This document shows positions 34,186 through 42,541 of a stretch of 64,000 nt of DNA, in pieces. Position 1 is the stretch's first letter. Every line of letters begins with the position of its first letter. The position numbers and the translations under genes are program-made. The stretch spans positions 7,936,001 through 8,000,000 of the forward strand of contig NZ_CP017248.1 of the NCBI RefSeq assembly GCF_001735805.1, given 5' to 3'. The stretch is from Streptomyces fodineus (GTDB taxonomy: Bacteria; Actinomycetota; Actinomycetes; Streptomycetales; Streptomycetaceae). Under the pieces are notes generated by a model. The model did no database searches and was not told the DNA's origin. It saw only the letters and a program-made list of their open reading frames with translations.

Positions 34186-34983
34186 GTGAACGACGGCGAC
34201 GGGACCCTCGCGGCCAAGGCCCAGGGGAGGCAGTTCGGTCCGCTCGGCACGGCCTTGGTGATCATCCCGACCTACAACGAGGCGGAGAACATCAAGACCA
34301 TCGTCGGCCGGGTACGCAAGGCCGTCCCCGAGGCGCACGTGCTGATCGCGGACGACAACAGTCCCGACGGCACCGGCAAGCTCGCCGACGAGCTCGCCGC
34401 CGAGGACGAGAACGTCCAGGTCATGCACCGCAAGGGCAAGGAAGGCCTCGGCGCCGCCTACCTCGCCGGCTTCCGCTGGGGCCTGGAGCGCGGCTACGGC
34501 GTGCTGATCGAGATGGACGCCGACGGCTCCCACCAGCCCGAGGAACTGCCCCGGCTGCTCACCGCCCTGAAGGGCGCCGACCTGGTGCTCGGCTCCCGGT
34601 GGGTGCCCGGCGGACGCGTGGTCAACTGGCCCAAGTCCCGCGAGTTCATCTCCCGTGGCGGCAGCCTCTACTCCCGGCTCGCCCTCTCCCTGCCGCTGCG
34701 CGACATCACGGGCGGCTACCGCGCGTTCCGCCGCGAGACGCTGGAGGGCCTGGGCCTGGACGAGGTCGCCTCGCAGGGCTACTGCTTCCAGGTCGACCTG
34801 GCCCGCCGCGCGGTCAAGGCCGACTACCACGTGGTCGAGGTCCCGATCACCTTCGTCGAGCGTGAACTCGGCGACTCCAAGATGAGCAAGAACATCCTGG
34901 TCGAGGCGCTGTGGCGGGTCACCGCCTGGGGCGCGGCGGACCGGGTCGCCAAGCTCACCGGCAAGAAGAAGCGGACCTCGTAG
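34186..34983 (+). CDS. Polyprenol-phosphate mannosyltransferase (Ppm/DPM1-like)
   Basis: GT2-family glycosyltransferase, 265 residues, transferring mannose from GDP-mannose to polyprenyl phosphate at the inner membrane; the product feeds protein O-mannosylation. IIPTYNEAENI (about residues 25-35) is the GT2 start, ADDNSPDGTGKLAD the nucleotide site, EMDADGSHQPEEL (about 112-124) the DxD-type metal motif and GSRWVPGGRVVNWPKSREFISRGGS the DPM1 family signature. It is the catalytic domain only, without the acyltransferase fusion seen in mycobacterial Ppm1. GTG 34186 follows AGAAGGGG. A lipoprotein N-acyltransferase gene, often adjacent in related genomes, is not seen downstream. Confidence 0.93.
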   Translation: MNDGDGTLAAKAQGRQFGPLGTALVIIPTYNEAENIKTIVGRVRKAVPEAHVLIADDNSPDGTGKLADELAAEDENVQVMHRKGKEGLGAAYLAGFRWGLERGYGVLIEMDADGSHQPEELPRLLTALKGADLVLGSRWVPGGRVVNWPKSREFISRGGSLYSRLALSLPLRDITGGYRAFRRETLEGLGLDEVASQGYCFQVDLARRAVKADYHVVEVPITFVERELGDSKMSKNILVEALWRVTAWGAADRVAKLTGKKKRTS

Positions 34984-35050
34984 TCTCCCGTCGGCTCCGG
35001 TCGATCAGCCCCTTATCCCGTGCTGAGCCGCCGCCAGGCACACTGGGGGC

Positions 35051-35602
35051 ATGACGACTGGCGCTCCGACCTCTCCGTACAGCACCCGGCCCCGGCGCTC
35101 CCGGCTGCGCAGGTATCTGCCGCTGGGGGTCGCCGCCTGGCTGGTGCTGGAGATCTGGCTGCTGACCCTGGTCGCGGGCGCGGCCGGCGGGTTCACGGTG
35201 TTCCTGCTGCTCGTCGCGGGCTTCGTGGCCGGTTCCGTGGTCATCAAGCGGGCGGGCCGCCGCGCCTTCCAGAGCCTGAACGAGGCACTGCAGCAGGGCG
35301 GTTCGCCGGAGCGCGGCGGTGGCAACGGCCTGATGATGCTCGGCGGCCTGCTGCTGATGATCCCCGGTCTGGTCTCCGACGTGGCCGGTCTGCTCCTGCT
35401 GCTCCCGCCGGTGCAGAAGGCCGTCAGCCGGTACACCGAGACCGCCCTGGACAAGAGGCTGCGCACAGCGGCCCCCGGCAGCCTGGGTGACGCCTTCCAG
35501 CAGGCCCGTATCCACCGCCCCGACGGCAAGGTGGTCCCGGGCGAGGTCGTCCGCGAGGACCGGCCCGAGCCGGGGGAGCCGTACCCGCCGCTGTCCCGCT
35601 GA
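35051..35602 (+). CDS. fxsA: FxsA-family membrane protein
   Basis: Small inner-membrane protein, 183 residues, of the FxsA family (named for phage-exclusion suppression in E. coli; its cellular role is unclear). Hydrophobic helices at about residues 24-42, 46-65 and 95-120 enclose the family motif LMMLGGLLLMIPGLVSDVAGLLLLLPP. The C-terminal tail is polar. ATG 35051 follows GGGGGC. It lies 67 bp after the mannosyltransferase and is followed by a strong terminator shared with convergent rbpA. Confidence 0.85.
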   Translation: MTTGAPTSPYSTRPRRSRLRRYLPLGVAAWLVLEIWLLTLVAGAAGGFTVFLLLVAGFVAGSVVIKRAGRRAFQSLNEALQQGGSPERGGGNGLMMLGGLLLMIPGLVSDVAGLLLLLPPVQKAVSRYTETALDKRLRTAAPGSLGDAFQQARIHRPDGKVVPGEVVREDRPEPGEPYPPLSR

Positions 35603-35620
35603 GCACGCTTTCGGACAGAC

Positions 35621-35669
35621 GAAAACCGCGGGCGCCGTACGTGATTCGCGTACGGCGCCCGCGGTTTTC
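35621..35669. terminator. Bidirectional intrinsic terminator with a 21-bp perfect stem
   Basis: The arm at 35621-35641 pairs perfectly with 35649-35669 around a 7-nt loop. One end begins GAAAACC and the other ends GGTTTTC, so each strand has a T run after a GC-rich stem. It lies between the convergent stops of fxsA (35602) and rbpA (35705). Confidence 0.93.
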
Positions 35670-35704
35670 GTGTGCGCTGTGTCTTCGCCCAGCGCCCGCC
35701 GGGA

Positions 35705-36079
35705 CTAGGCGGATTTACGGCTGTCCCGGGGGTGAACCGCGATGTTCATCGCCCCCGAGCGCAGAACCGCCAGACGCTCCTCGAGGACCTCTTCGAGTTC
35801 CTCACGGGTGCGCCGCTCCATCAGCATGTCCCAGTGGGTACGCGCAGGCTTGGCCTTCTTCTCCTCAGGGCCGTCGCCGTCGACGAGGAGTGCCTGGGCC
35901 CCGCAGACCTTGCACTCCCACTCCGGCGGAATCTCCGCCTCGACCGAGAAGGGCATCTCGAAACGGTGCCCCTTCTCACATGCGTACTCCACGGCCTGGC
36001 GCGGGGCCAGGTCGATACCGCGGTCCGTCTCGTAGCTGGTCACCACGAGGCGCGTACCGCGAAGAGCTCGCTCACTCAT
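35705..36079 (-). CDS. rbpA: RNA polymerase-binding protein RbpA
   Basis: Actinobacterial transcription factor that binds RNA polymerase and principal sigma factors and stabilises open complexes. 124 residues, normal length. Layout: N-terminal tail (residues 1-25), core beta domain (26-75) with AVEYACEKGHRF and WECKVCGAQA (two Cys pairs, zinc-binding in S. coelicolor RbpA), then the sigma-interaction domain with KPARTHWDMLMERRTREELEEVL. MSERALRGTRLVVTSYETD is the conserved start. A perfect SigR-type promoter lies upstream, in line with the known disulphide-stress induction of this gene. Confidence 0.97.
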   Translation of the reverse strand: MSERALRGTRLVVTSYETDRGIDLAPRQAVEYACEKGHRFEMPFSVEAEIPPEWECKVCGAQALLVDGDGPEEKKAKPARTHWDMLMERRTREELEEVLEERLAVLRSGAMNIAVHPRDSRKSA

Positions 36080-36140
36080 GAATCGTGCCTCCCGGGCTTG
36101 TCGCCCACAGGACAGGTGTCGCTGTCGTCGTCATCCGGTC

Positions 36141-36166
36141 AACGTCCGGTCGGCGGTAAAGATTCC
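36141..36166 (-). promoter_or_regulatory. SigR-type promoter of rbpA
   Basis: Minus strand GGAAT (36166-36162), 18-base spacer, GTT (36143-36141). This is an exact match to the SigR consensus GGAAT-N18-GTT, about 60 bp before the rbpA start. RbpA is a known SigR target in S. coelicolor. Confidence 0.85.
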
Positions 36167-36253
36167 CGTTCCGTGTCCCGTTCCGGGTCGTGCGTCGCCG
36201 TCGTAGCCGCAGCCTTGCTGACCAATGTCGTACCCACCGGCGCCCGGTTTGTC

Positions 36254-36271
36254 ACATCTGCTAGCAGATGT
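36254..36271. promoter_or_regulatory. 18-bp perfect palindrome upstream of rbpA
   Basis: ACATCTGCT joined to its exact complement AGCAGATGT, flanked by GTC and CAC. It is 175 bp before the rbpA start, about 90 bp upstream of the SigR promoter. No T run follows, so it looks like a protein-binding site rather than a terminator. A second inverted repeat, GTACGCC (36308-36314) / GGCGTAC (36327-36333), lies between it and the MFS stop and may be that gene's terminator. Confidence 0.55.
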
Positions 36272-36369
36272 CACCCAGCGTTTCGGCATCTTTGACGCGC
36301 AGTAACGGTACGCCTGGCAGGCCAAAGGCGTACACTACCGCCCTTTGGGGTTGAGCGCTAAATCGGCGT

Positions 36370-37716
36370 CTAGATCTTCTCCGGAACGGGGTTCCCCGCC
36401 TCGGCGACCGCCCGCCGCACCGGGACCCGCGCCAGCAGGGCGAAGCCGATCACGAAGAAGGCCACCAGCGAGATGATCGCGGAGCGATAACTTCCGGTGA
36501 GCTGGTAGGTGATGCCGAACAGCAGCGGCCCGAGCCAGCTCATCCCGCGGTCGCTCAGCTCGTACGCCGAGAAGTACTCGGCCTCCTTGCCGGGCGGCAC
36601 GAGATGGGAGAACAGCGACCGCGACAGCGCCTGGCTGCCGCCCAGGACCAGCCCGATCCCGCCGGCCAGCACGAAGAAGAACACCGGTGCCTTCGCGGGC
36701 AGGAAGTACCCGGCGGCCAGCGTGACCGTCCACGCCACCAGCGAGCCCAGGATCGTGCGCTGGGCGCCGTAGGTCCGGGCCAGCCGCCCCATCGCCAGCG
36801 CCCCGGCCACGGCCAGCACCTGCACCAGCAGCACGGCCACGATGAGCGTCGACTGGGAGAGCCCCAGCTCCTGCGAACCGTAGACGGAGGCCTGGGTGAT
36901 CACGGTCTGGATGCCGTCGTTGTAGATGAGGTACGCCAGCAGGAAGGCGAGCGTCAGCGGGTGCCGGCGCATGTCCCTGACCGTCGCCGCGAGCTGCCGG
37001 GCCCCGGGGGCCGCGGCGCCCTCCACGCGCGTGTGCCGGTCGCGCAGCCTGCGCAGCGGTATGAGCGTGAAGGCACCCCACCACAGGCCCGCCGAGGCCA
37101 GACAGATGCGGACCGCGGCGGTCTCGGTCAGACCGAAGGAGTCGTGCGCCGAGTACAGGACCAGGTTGGCGACCAGGACCGTGGAGCCCGCGCCGTAGCC
37201 GAAGGCCCAGCCCCGCGAGGAGACCGCGTCGCGCTCCTCGGGCGGGGCGATCTGCGGCAGATAGGAGTTGTAGAGCATCATCCCGACGGACTGCGCCGCG
37301 TTGGCCACCACCAGCAGCGCCCCGCCGAGCAGATACCGGTCGCCGTCCAGGAAGAACATGCCCGTGGTCGCGGCGGCCCCGGTGTACGCCGCAGCCGCGA
37401 GCAGCGGCTTCTTGCGGCCCGTGCGGTCGGCCGCGCTGCCCACGAGCGGCATCACCACGACGGCCAGGAGCACCGACAGGGACACCGAGTAGGCGAAGAA
37501 GGAGCCCGCCCGGACCGGGACGCCCAGCGGATGCACATAGCCGTCGGCGTCCGCGGCCCGCCGGGCGACCGCGGTGAGGTAGGGCCCGAGGAAGACCGTC
37601 ACCACGCTCGTCGAATAGACCGAGCAGGCCCAGTCGTAGAAGTACCAGCCGTGCTGCTCGCGCCGCAGGCCGGCTCTCTCGTCCGCCGCCCGCGTCCCCA
37701 GGGTGTCGGTTTCCAC
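36370..37716 (-). CDS. MFS transporter of the UMF1/Atg22-like family
   Basis: Twelve-helix transporter, 448 residues. GWYFYDWACSVYSTSVVTVFLGPYL (about residues 23-47) is the diagnostic first helix of UMF1/Atg22-like proteins (WxxYDxANSxY pattern), and LVGSAADRTGRKKPLL (about 91-106) is the MFS loop. Atg22 in yeast exports amino acids from the vacuole; the bacterial substrate is unknown. GTG start ending at 37716. The 3' end is 290 bp from rbpA on the same strand. Confidence 0.87.
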   Translation of the reverse strand: METDTLGTRAADERAGLRREQHGWYFYDWACSVYSTSVVTVFLGPYLTAVARRAADADGYVHPLGVPVRAGSFFAYSVSLSVLLAVVVMPLVGSAADRTGRKKPLLAAAAYTGAAATTGMFFLDGDRYLLGGALLVVANAAQSVGMMLYNSYLPQIAPPEERDAVSSRGWAFGYGAGSTVLVANLVLYSAHDSFGLTETAAVRICLASAGLWWGAFTLIPLRRLRDRHTRVEGAAAPGARQLAATVRDMRRHPLTLAFLLAYLIYNDGIQTVITQASVYGSQELGLSQSTLIVAVLLVQVLAVAGALAMGRLARTYGAQRTILGSLVAWTVTLAAGYFLPAKAPVFFFVLAGGIGLVLGGSQALSRSLFSHLVPPGKEAEYFSAYELSDRGMSWLGPLLFGITYQLTGSYRSAIISLVAFFVIGFALLARVPVRRAVAEAGNPVPEKI

Positions 37717-37770
37717 CCGTGCCCTCGCTTCCCCGTTCCATGCGAAGGCTCGGCCCCGGCGGCCGGGCGG

Positions 37771-38547
37771 TCAGACCCAGACGCCGCGGTCCTCCATGAC
37801 CTTGCGCAACGTGTCGATGTGATCGGTCATGATGCCATCGACTCCCAGGTCCAGGAGCCGGTGCATGCGCTCCGGTTCGTTGATCGTCCACACGTGCACC
37901 TGAAGCCCGTACGCGTGGGCGGCCCGGACGAAGCGGTGGTCGACCACCGGGACGCCCGACTGGGCCTCGGGCACCTGCGCGGCGACGGCGGACCGGCGCA
38001 CGGCGGCCGGCAGGCCCCACGAGCGCAGCCGCAGGCTCAGCACCCCGCGCGTGCCGAACGACGTGGCCAGCCGCGGCCCGGCCAGCCGCTGGGCGCGCAG
38101 CACCCGGGCCTCGGAGAACGAGCCCACGCAGACCCGGTCCCAGGCGTCCATGCGCTCGATGAGGTCGAGCGTGGGCCGCAGCGCGGGCTCCGCCTTGATG
38201 TCGACGTTCCAGCGGACCTCGGGGAAGGTCTCCAGCAACTCCTCGAACAGCGGCACCGGTTCACGGCCGCCCACGCGCGCGTGCCGTACGTCCTCCCACG
38301 GCAGGTCCGCGATCCGGCCCGCCCCGTCGGTGACCCGGTCCAGGGTCGAGTCGTGGAAGGCGACGAGCCGGCCGTCCGCCGTGGCGTGCACATCGGTCTC
38401 GATGTACCGGTAGCCCATCTCCACCGCGCGCCGGAACTGCACCACGGTGTTCTCGATGCCGTCGGCGGCTCCTCCCCGGTGGGCGAAGGGTATGGGGCCC
38501 GGGTGGTCGAGGTACGGGTGGCGTTTGCGCGGTGTCGTGAGGGTCAC
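37771..38547 (-). CDS. Glycerophosphodiester phosphodiesterase
   Basis: GDPD TIM-barrel enzyme, 258 residues, hydrolysing glycerophosphodiesters to glycerol-3-phosphate and an alcohol. FAHRGGAADGIENTVVQFRRAVEMG (about residues 20-44) has the HRG...ENT catalytic signature, YIETDVHATADGRLVAFHDSTLDRVTDG (about 47-74) holds the metal-binding ExD and the second catalytic His, and VHVWTINEPERMHRLLDLGVDGIMTD closes the barrel. No signal peptide, so it is cytoplasmic. The GTG ending at 38547 overlaps the stop of the upstream membrane protein (GTGA), which supports this start and translational coupling. Confidence 0.92.
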   Translation of the reverse strand: MTLTTPRKRHPYLDHPGPIPFAHRGGAADGIENTVVQFRRAVEMGYRYIETDVHATADGRLVAFHDSTLDRVTDGAGRIADLPWEDVRHARVGGREPVPLFEELLETFPEVRWNVDIKAEPALRPTLDLIERMDAWDRVCVGSFSEARVLRAQRLAGPRLATSFGTRGVLSLRLRSWGLPAAVRRSAVAAQVPEAQSGVPVVDHRFVRAAHAYGLQVHVWTINEPERMHRLLDLGVDGIMTDHIDTLRKVMEDRGVWV

Positions 38548-39197
38548 GGACGCAGTATCGCTCGTTTCGGTGTCGCTTCGGCAACGACCGCGCTTCGCGG
38601 CGATGCCGCCGGGACGGCGAACACCCGCAGGAACAGCTGCGCCAGCGGCCCGATGGACACCGCGTACAGCACGGTGCCGACACCGATGGTGCCGCCCAGC
38701 AGGAACCCGGTGACCACGACCGCCACCTCGATCCCGGTCCGTATCAGCCGGATCGAGCGGCCGGTGCGCCGGTGCAGTCCGGTCATCAGCCCGTCGCGCG
38801 GACCCGGACCGAAGCGCGCGGAGATGTACAGGCCGGTCGCCGCGCCGTTCAGCACGATGCCCGCGAGCAACAGCGGGACGCGTACGGCCAGCGAGTGCGC
38901 GTCCGGGACCAGCGCGAGCGTGCCGTCCATGGCGAGACCGATGACGAAGACGTTCGAGACCGTACCGAGGCCGGGGCGCTGGCGCAGTGGGACCCACAGG
39001 AGCAGCACCGCCGCGCCCACGATGATCGACACCACGCCGATGGTCAGCCCGGTGAGCTCGGCGAGGCCCTGATGCAGCACGTTCCACGGCTCCAGGCCCA
39101 GACCCGCCTCGACGAGCAGGGCCGAGCTCGCGCCGTAGAGCGCGAGCCCGGCGTACAGCTGGATCAACCGTCGTCCGAGTCGGTGCCGTGTGGACAT
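38544..39197 (-). CDS. YczE/YyaS-type membrane protein
   Basis: Integral membrane protein of 217 residues with about five helices. The N-terminal RRLIQLYAGLALYGASSALLVEAGLGLEPWNVLHQGLAELTG, split by the Gly-rich loop, and FGPGPRDGLMTGLHRRTG (about residues 128-145) are the conserved segments of the YczE group. Function unknown; relatives are controlled by MocR regulators encoded divergently, as is the case here. The ATG ending at 39197 follows AGGGGGG. Translationally coupled to the GDPD gene. Confidence 0.85.
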   Translation of the reverse strand: MSTRHRLGRRLIQLYAGLALYGASSALLVEAGLGLEPWNVLHQGLAELTGLTIGVVSIIVGAAVLLLWVPLRQRPGLGTVSNVFVIGLAMDGTLALVPDAHSLAVRVPLLLAGIVLNGAATGLYISARFGPGPRDGLMTGLHRRTGRSIRLIRTGIEVAVVVTGFLLGGTIGVGTVLYAVSIGPLAQLFLRVFAVPAASPRSAVVAEATPKRAILRP

Positions 39198-39221
39198 GGG
39201 ATACCCCCCTGGGTGGTGGCA

Positions 39222-39252
39222 GTGGCCTGGCGCATGTCACTCTGTGGCTTGG
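39222..39252. promoter_or_regulatory. Direct repeat in the MocR-YczE divergent region
   Basis: GTGGCCTGG (39222-39230) and GTGGCTTGG (39244-39252), spaced 22 bp start to start (two helical turns), lie in the 102-bp region between the two divergent genes. MocR/PdxR proteins commonly bind direct repeats in such positions. TATCCATGGCCAATT (39263-39277) is a further partly symmetric element. Confidence 0.45.
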
Positions 39253-39299
39253 GATGAATCTCTATCCATGGCCAATTCGGGGAAGGTGGACTGATCGTC

Positions 39300-40808
39300 A
39301 TGGCGCAGTGGACCTCTGCGATGGGGGCCGCGCAGCTCGCCCGGCTCCTGAAGTCCCAGCAGGACCGCCCGGCCGGCCCCGGCACCCGCCGCCCGCCCGC
39401 CTACCGCGCCCTCGCCGACGGCATCCGGCTGCTGGTGCTCGAAGGGCGCGTCCCGGTCGCCGCCCGGCTGCCCGCCGAACGCGAACTCGCCGTCGCCCTG
39501 TCCGTGAGCCGCACCACCGTCGCCGCCGCCTACGAGGCGTTGCGCACCGAGGGCTTCCTGGAGTCCCGGCGCGGAGCCGGCAGCTGGACCGCCGTACCGG
39601 CGGGCAACCCGCTGCCCGCGCGTGGCCTCGAACCGCTGCCCCCCGAGGCGCTGGGCTCGATGATCGACCTGGGCTGCGCCTCGCTCCCGGCCCCCGAGCC
39701 CTGGCTCACCCGCGCCGTGCAGGGCGCCCTGGAGGAACTGCCGCCGTACGCCCACACGCACGGCGACTACCCGGCCGGCCTGCCCGCCCTGCGCTCGATG
39801 ATCGCCGAGCGGTACACCGCGTGCGGGATCCCCACCATGCCCGAGCAGATCATGGTGACGACCGGCGCGATGGGCGCCATAGACGCGATCTGCCATCTCT
39901 TCGCCGGCCGCGGCGAACGGATCGCCGTGGAGTCCCCGTCCTACGCCAACATCCTGCAGCTGATGCGCGAGGCCGGCGCCCGTCTGGTCCCGGTCGCGAT
40001 GGCCGAGGGCCTCTCCGGCTGGGACGTGGACCGCTGGCGCCAGGTGCTGCGCGAGGCCGCGCCCCGACTCGCCTATGTCGTCGCCGACTTCCACAACCCC
40101 ACCGGCGCGCTCGCCGACGACGACCAGCGGCGCCGGCTGGTGGACGCGGCACGCTCGGCCGGCACGGTGCTCGTCGCCGACGAGACGATGACCGAGTTGT
40201 GGCTGGACGAGGAGTACGCGGGCGACGGCATGCCGCGCCGGGTCTGCGCCTTCGACCCGGCCGGCTCGACCGTCATCACGGTCGGCTCGGCCAGCAAGGC
40301 CTTCTGGGCGGGCATGCGGATCGGCTGGGTGCGGGCGGCTCCGGACGTCGTCCGCAGCCTGGTCGCCGCCCGGGCGTACGCCGATCTCGGCACGCCGGTG
40401 CTGGAGCAGCTCGCCGTCAACTGGCTCTTCAGCACGGGGGGTTGGGAGCAGGCGGTGGAGCTGCGCCGGGCCCAGGCCCGGGAGAACCGGGACGCGCTGG
40501 TGGCGGCGATCCGGCGCGAGCTGCCGACGTGGGAGTTCGAGATTCCCCAGGGCGGTCTGACCCTGTGGGTCCGCGCCGGCGGGCTGTCCGGCTCCCGGCT
40601 CGCCGAAGCGGGGGAGCGGACCGGCGTCCGCGTTCCCTCCGGGCCCCGGTTCGGTGTGGACGGCGCGTTCGAGGGTTATGTGCGGCTGCCGTTCACCGTC
40701 GGGGGAGCGGTGGCGGAGGAGGCCGCGGTCCGGCTGGCCGCGGCGGCCCGGTTGGTGGAGACGGGCGGTACGGGGGGCGCGGAGGCGCCGCGTACGTTCG
40801 TGGCCTAG
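39300..40808 (+). CDS. MocR-family regulator (GntR wHTH fused to PLP aminotransferase-like domain)
   Basis: 502 residues. The N-terminal GntR winged helix (residues 30-100: YRALADGIRLLVLEGRVPVAARLPAERELAVALSVSRTTVAAAY, split) is joined to a fold-type I aminotransferase domain (about 130-490). The latter contains GDYPAGLPALR, HNPTG (PLP phosphate region), ADETM and TVGSASKAFWAGMRIGW, where Lys of SASK is the PLP-binding lysine. Such proteins are PLP-sensing regulators. Divergent arrangement with a YczE-type gene matches the described YczR-yczE pair. ATG 39300 follows GGGGAAGGTGGA. Confidence 0.93.
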   Translation: MAQWTSAMGAAQLARLLKSQQDRPAGPGTRRPPAYRALADGIRLLVLEGRVPVAARLPAERELAVALSVSRTTVAAAYEALRTEGFLESRRGAGSWTAVPAGNPLPARGLEPLPPEALGSMIDLGCASLPAPEPWLTRAVQGALEELPPYAHTHGDYPAGLPALRSMIAERYTACGIPTMPEQIMVTTGAMGAIDAICHLFAGRGERIAVESPSYANILQLMREAGARLVPVAMAEGLSGWDVDRWRQVLREAAPRLAYVVADFHNPTGALADDDQRRRLVDAARSAGTVLVADETMTELWLDEEYAGDGMPRRVCAFDPAGSTVITVGSASKAFWAGMRIGWVRAAPDVVRSLVAARAYADLGTPVLEQLAVNWLFSTGGWEQAVELRRAQARENRDALVAAIRRELPTWEFEIPQGGLTLWVRAGGLSGSRLAEAGERTGVRVPSGPRFGVDGAFEGYVRLPFTVGGAVAEEAAVRLAAAARLVETGGTGGAEAPRTFVA

Positions 40809-40837
40809 CGGCCTGGCGGGTCGGGGCGCGTCGGAGC

Positions 40838-40872
40838 CGGTCGTGCAGTTCCCCGCGCTCCTTCGGGCGCTG
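40838..40872. repeat. Streptomyces intergenic repeat, short copy
   Basis: CGGTCGTGCAGTTCCCCGCG followed by CTCCTTCGGGCGCT. Same element as 22901-22935. It fills the gap between the convergent stops at 40808 and 40873, ending exactly at the sffA stop codon. Confidence 0.65.
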
Positions 40873-42510
40873 CTACCCGGTTGCCTCCGCGGTCACCGGC
40901 GCCGCGTCGACCGTCGGCTTCGTGAGATCCGTCGGCTTCGTGAGCTCCGTCCGCTCCGCAGGCTCGGTCGGCTCGGCCTCCACCGCAGTGGCCCGCGGTG
41001 GCAGCAGCTCCAGCACCGCCTGCCGGTCGGCGTCGCTGGTCGCGTCGTCGTACGGATCCGGCGTACGCGGCACCTGAAGCCGATGCACGGGACCCGACCC
41101 CAGCCGCGCATAGCCCCGCCCCGGCGGCACATACCCCAGCGGCGTGGTGTGCGGCGGAGCCCCCAGCACCGCCTCTGCCTGCCGCGGCGCAACGGGCCCG
41201 AGCACGACACGCGCGCGTGTGTGCTGCCGTACCGCATCGCTCAGGGCATCCGCGCTTTCCAACTCCTCGGCCACCACTACGGTCACGTTCGCCGCCCGTC
41301 CGTGCCGCAGCGGTGCCTGGAGCAGCGTCTGCGGGTCCTTGCGGCCCTCCGCCGCGGCGAGGTGGGCGAAGACGGACGGCCGGTCCAGCATGATCCACAA
41401 CGGGCGCCGGGCGTCGGGCGGCGGCGGGTCGCCCGCCTGCCGGGCCAGGTTGATGGCGATGAGCCGCCGCTCGGTCTCCTGCGCGGCCCACTCCAGACTC
41501 GCCAGCGCCCCGGGCAGCGCGCACTCCACGGCCAGCACACCGTCCCGGCCGGTCAGACACGCGTACTCGCCGGTGCCGCCACCGTCGACGATCAGGGCGT
41601 CGCCGTACTGGAGGGCCTGCAGGGCGATGGAGCGCAGCAGCGTCGAGGTGCCGCAGCCGGGGTGGCCCATGGCCAGCAGGTGCGGCTCGGTGGAGCGGAC
41701 GCCGGTGCGCCAGACGACCGGCGGTACGTCGATCTGCTCCTCGCCGTAGGAGAGGGGGAGCGTGCGCTGGACCTCGCTCGGGTCGGTGAAGCCGAGGACG
41801 GTCTCGCCGGGCGCGGTGACGAAGTGCTGGGCCGGGATGTCGGCCGGCAGCGGGGGCAGCACCGTGACGGTGAGCTGGTTGCCCTCCTCGTCCCACGCGA
41901 AGCGGTACTCGCGGCCCCGCCCGGCCTTCGCGGTGAGCAACTGCTCGATCCGCGCGCGAGCGTCGGGCTCGCCGTCCGGGAAGTATGCGGGGTAACGGAT
42001 CACGAGATGACCGACGCGCCCGGCGTCGTCGAACTCGTGGGCGGTGAGCGCCTTCTCCCACTCCCCGCCGTGCGCGTACAGCGGCGCCGGGTCCTCCGCA
42101 CTGGAGAAGTACGGCACCAGGGCTTCGTAGAGGGACTGGAGCCGTTCGGCCCGGGACTCGTCGGGCCCCTCGGAGTCGGGCGGGGTGCGCTCGCGGCCCT
42201 GCCAGGCCGCCGCCGCCAGCATGGTGATGACAGCGAGCAGCGGCCCGTACGGCACCAGTGACACGGCCAGGATCACGGAGGCCACCAGGAACAGCAGCGG
42301 CCCGCGCTTGTCCTTGGGCGTGTCCGCCCATCTGCGCCGCCCGGCCGAGGCCAGCCGGCGCAGCCCGCGCGAGACGGTGATCAGCGGGTGGAGGACATCG
42401 GTGGCGCTGTCGGCCGCCGTCCGGGCCAGTTCCCTGCTCCGGGCGAGCTGCGTCCGGGCGATCTGGGCGCTGTCCTTGCTCAGGATGCGGGGGAGAGGGC
42501 GCCGGGCCAC
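40873..42510 (-). CDS. sffA: SffA-like SpoIIIE/FtsK-family protein
   Basis: 545 residues. Two adjacent membrane helices at about residues 58-95 (GPLLFLVASVILAVSLVPYGPLLAVITMLAAAAW, split) are followed by a cytoplasmic FtsK/SpoIIIE-type ATPase region (about 270-450). The P-loop is GHPGCGTSTLL: the usual Lys is Thr288, and the Walker B strand is WIMLDRPSVF without a following Glu, so ATP binding or hydrolysis may be impaired. The C-terminus has TKPTDLTKPT repeats. GTG start with CAGGAGAC upstream. It follows smeA by 31 bp. In S. coelicolor SmeA brings SffA to sporulation septa for chromosome segregation into spores; identity here rests on the pair and its order. Confidence 0.85.
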   Translation of the reverse strand: MARRPLPRILSKDSAQIARTQLARSRELARTAADSATDVLHPLITVSRGLRRLASAGRRRWADTPKDKRGPLLFLVASVILAVSLVPYGPLLAVITMLAAAAWQGRERTPPDSEGPDESRAERLQSLYEALVPYFSSAEDPAPLYAHGGEWEKALTAHEFDDAGRVGHLVIRYPAYFPDGEPDARARIEQLLTAKAGRGREYRFAWDEEGNQLTVTVLPPLPADIPAQHFVTAPGETVLGFTDPSEVQRTLPLSYGEEQIDVPPVVWRTGVRSTEPHLLAMGHPGCGTSTLLRSIALQALQYGDALIVDGGGTGEYACLTGRDGVLAVECALPGALASLEWAAQETERRLIAINLARQAGDPPPPDARRPLWIMLDRPSVFAHLAAAEGRKDPQTLLQAPLRHGRAANVTVVVAEELESADALSDAVRQHTRARVVLGPVAPRQAEAVLGAPPHTTPLGYVPPGRGYARLGSGPVHRLQVPRTPDPYDDATSDADRQAVLELLPPRATAVEAEPTEPAERTELTKPTDLTKPTVDAAPVTAEATG

Positions 42511-42541
42511 GTCTGTCTCCTGGTGGTGCGTACGGGCGAGG

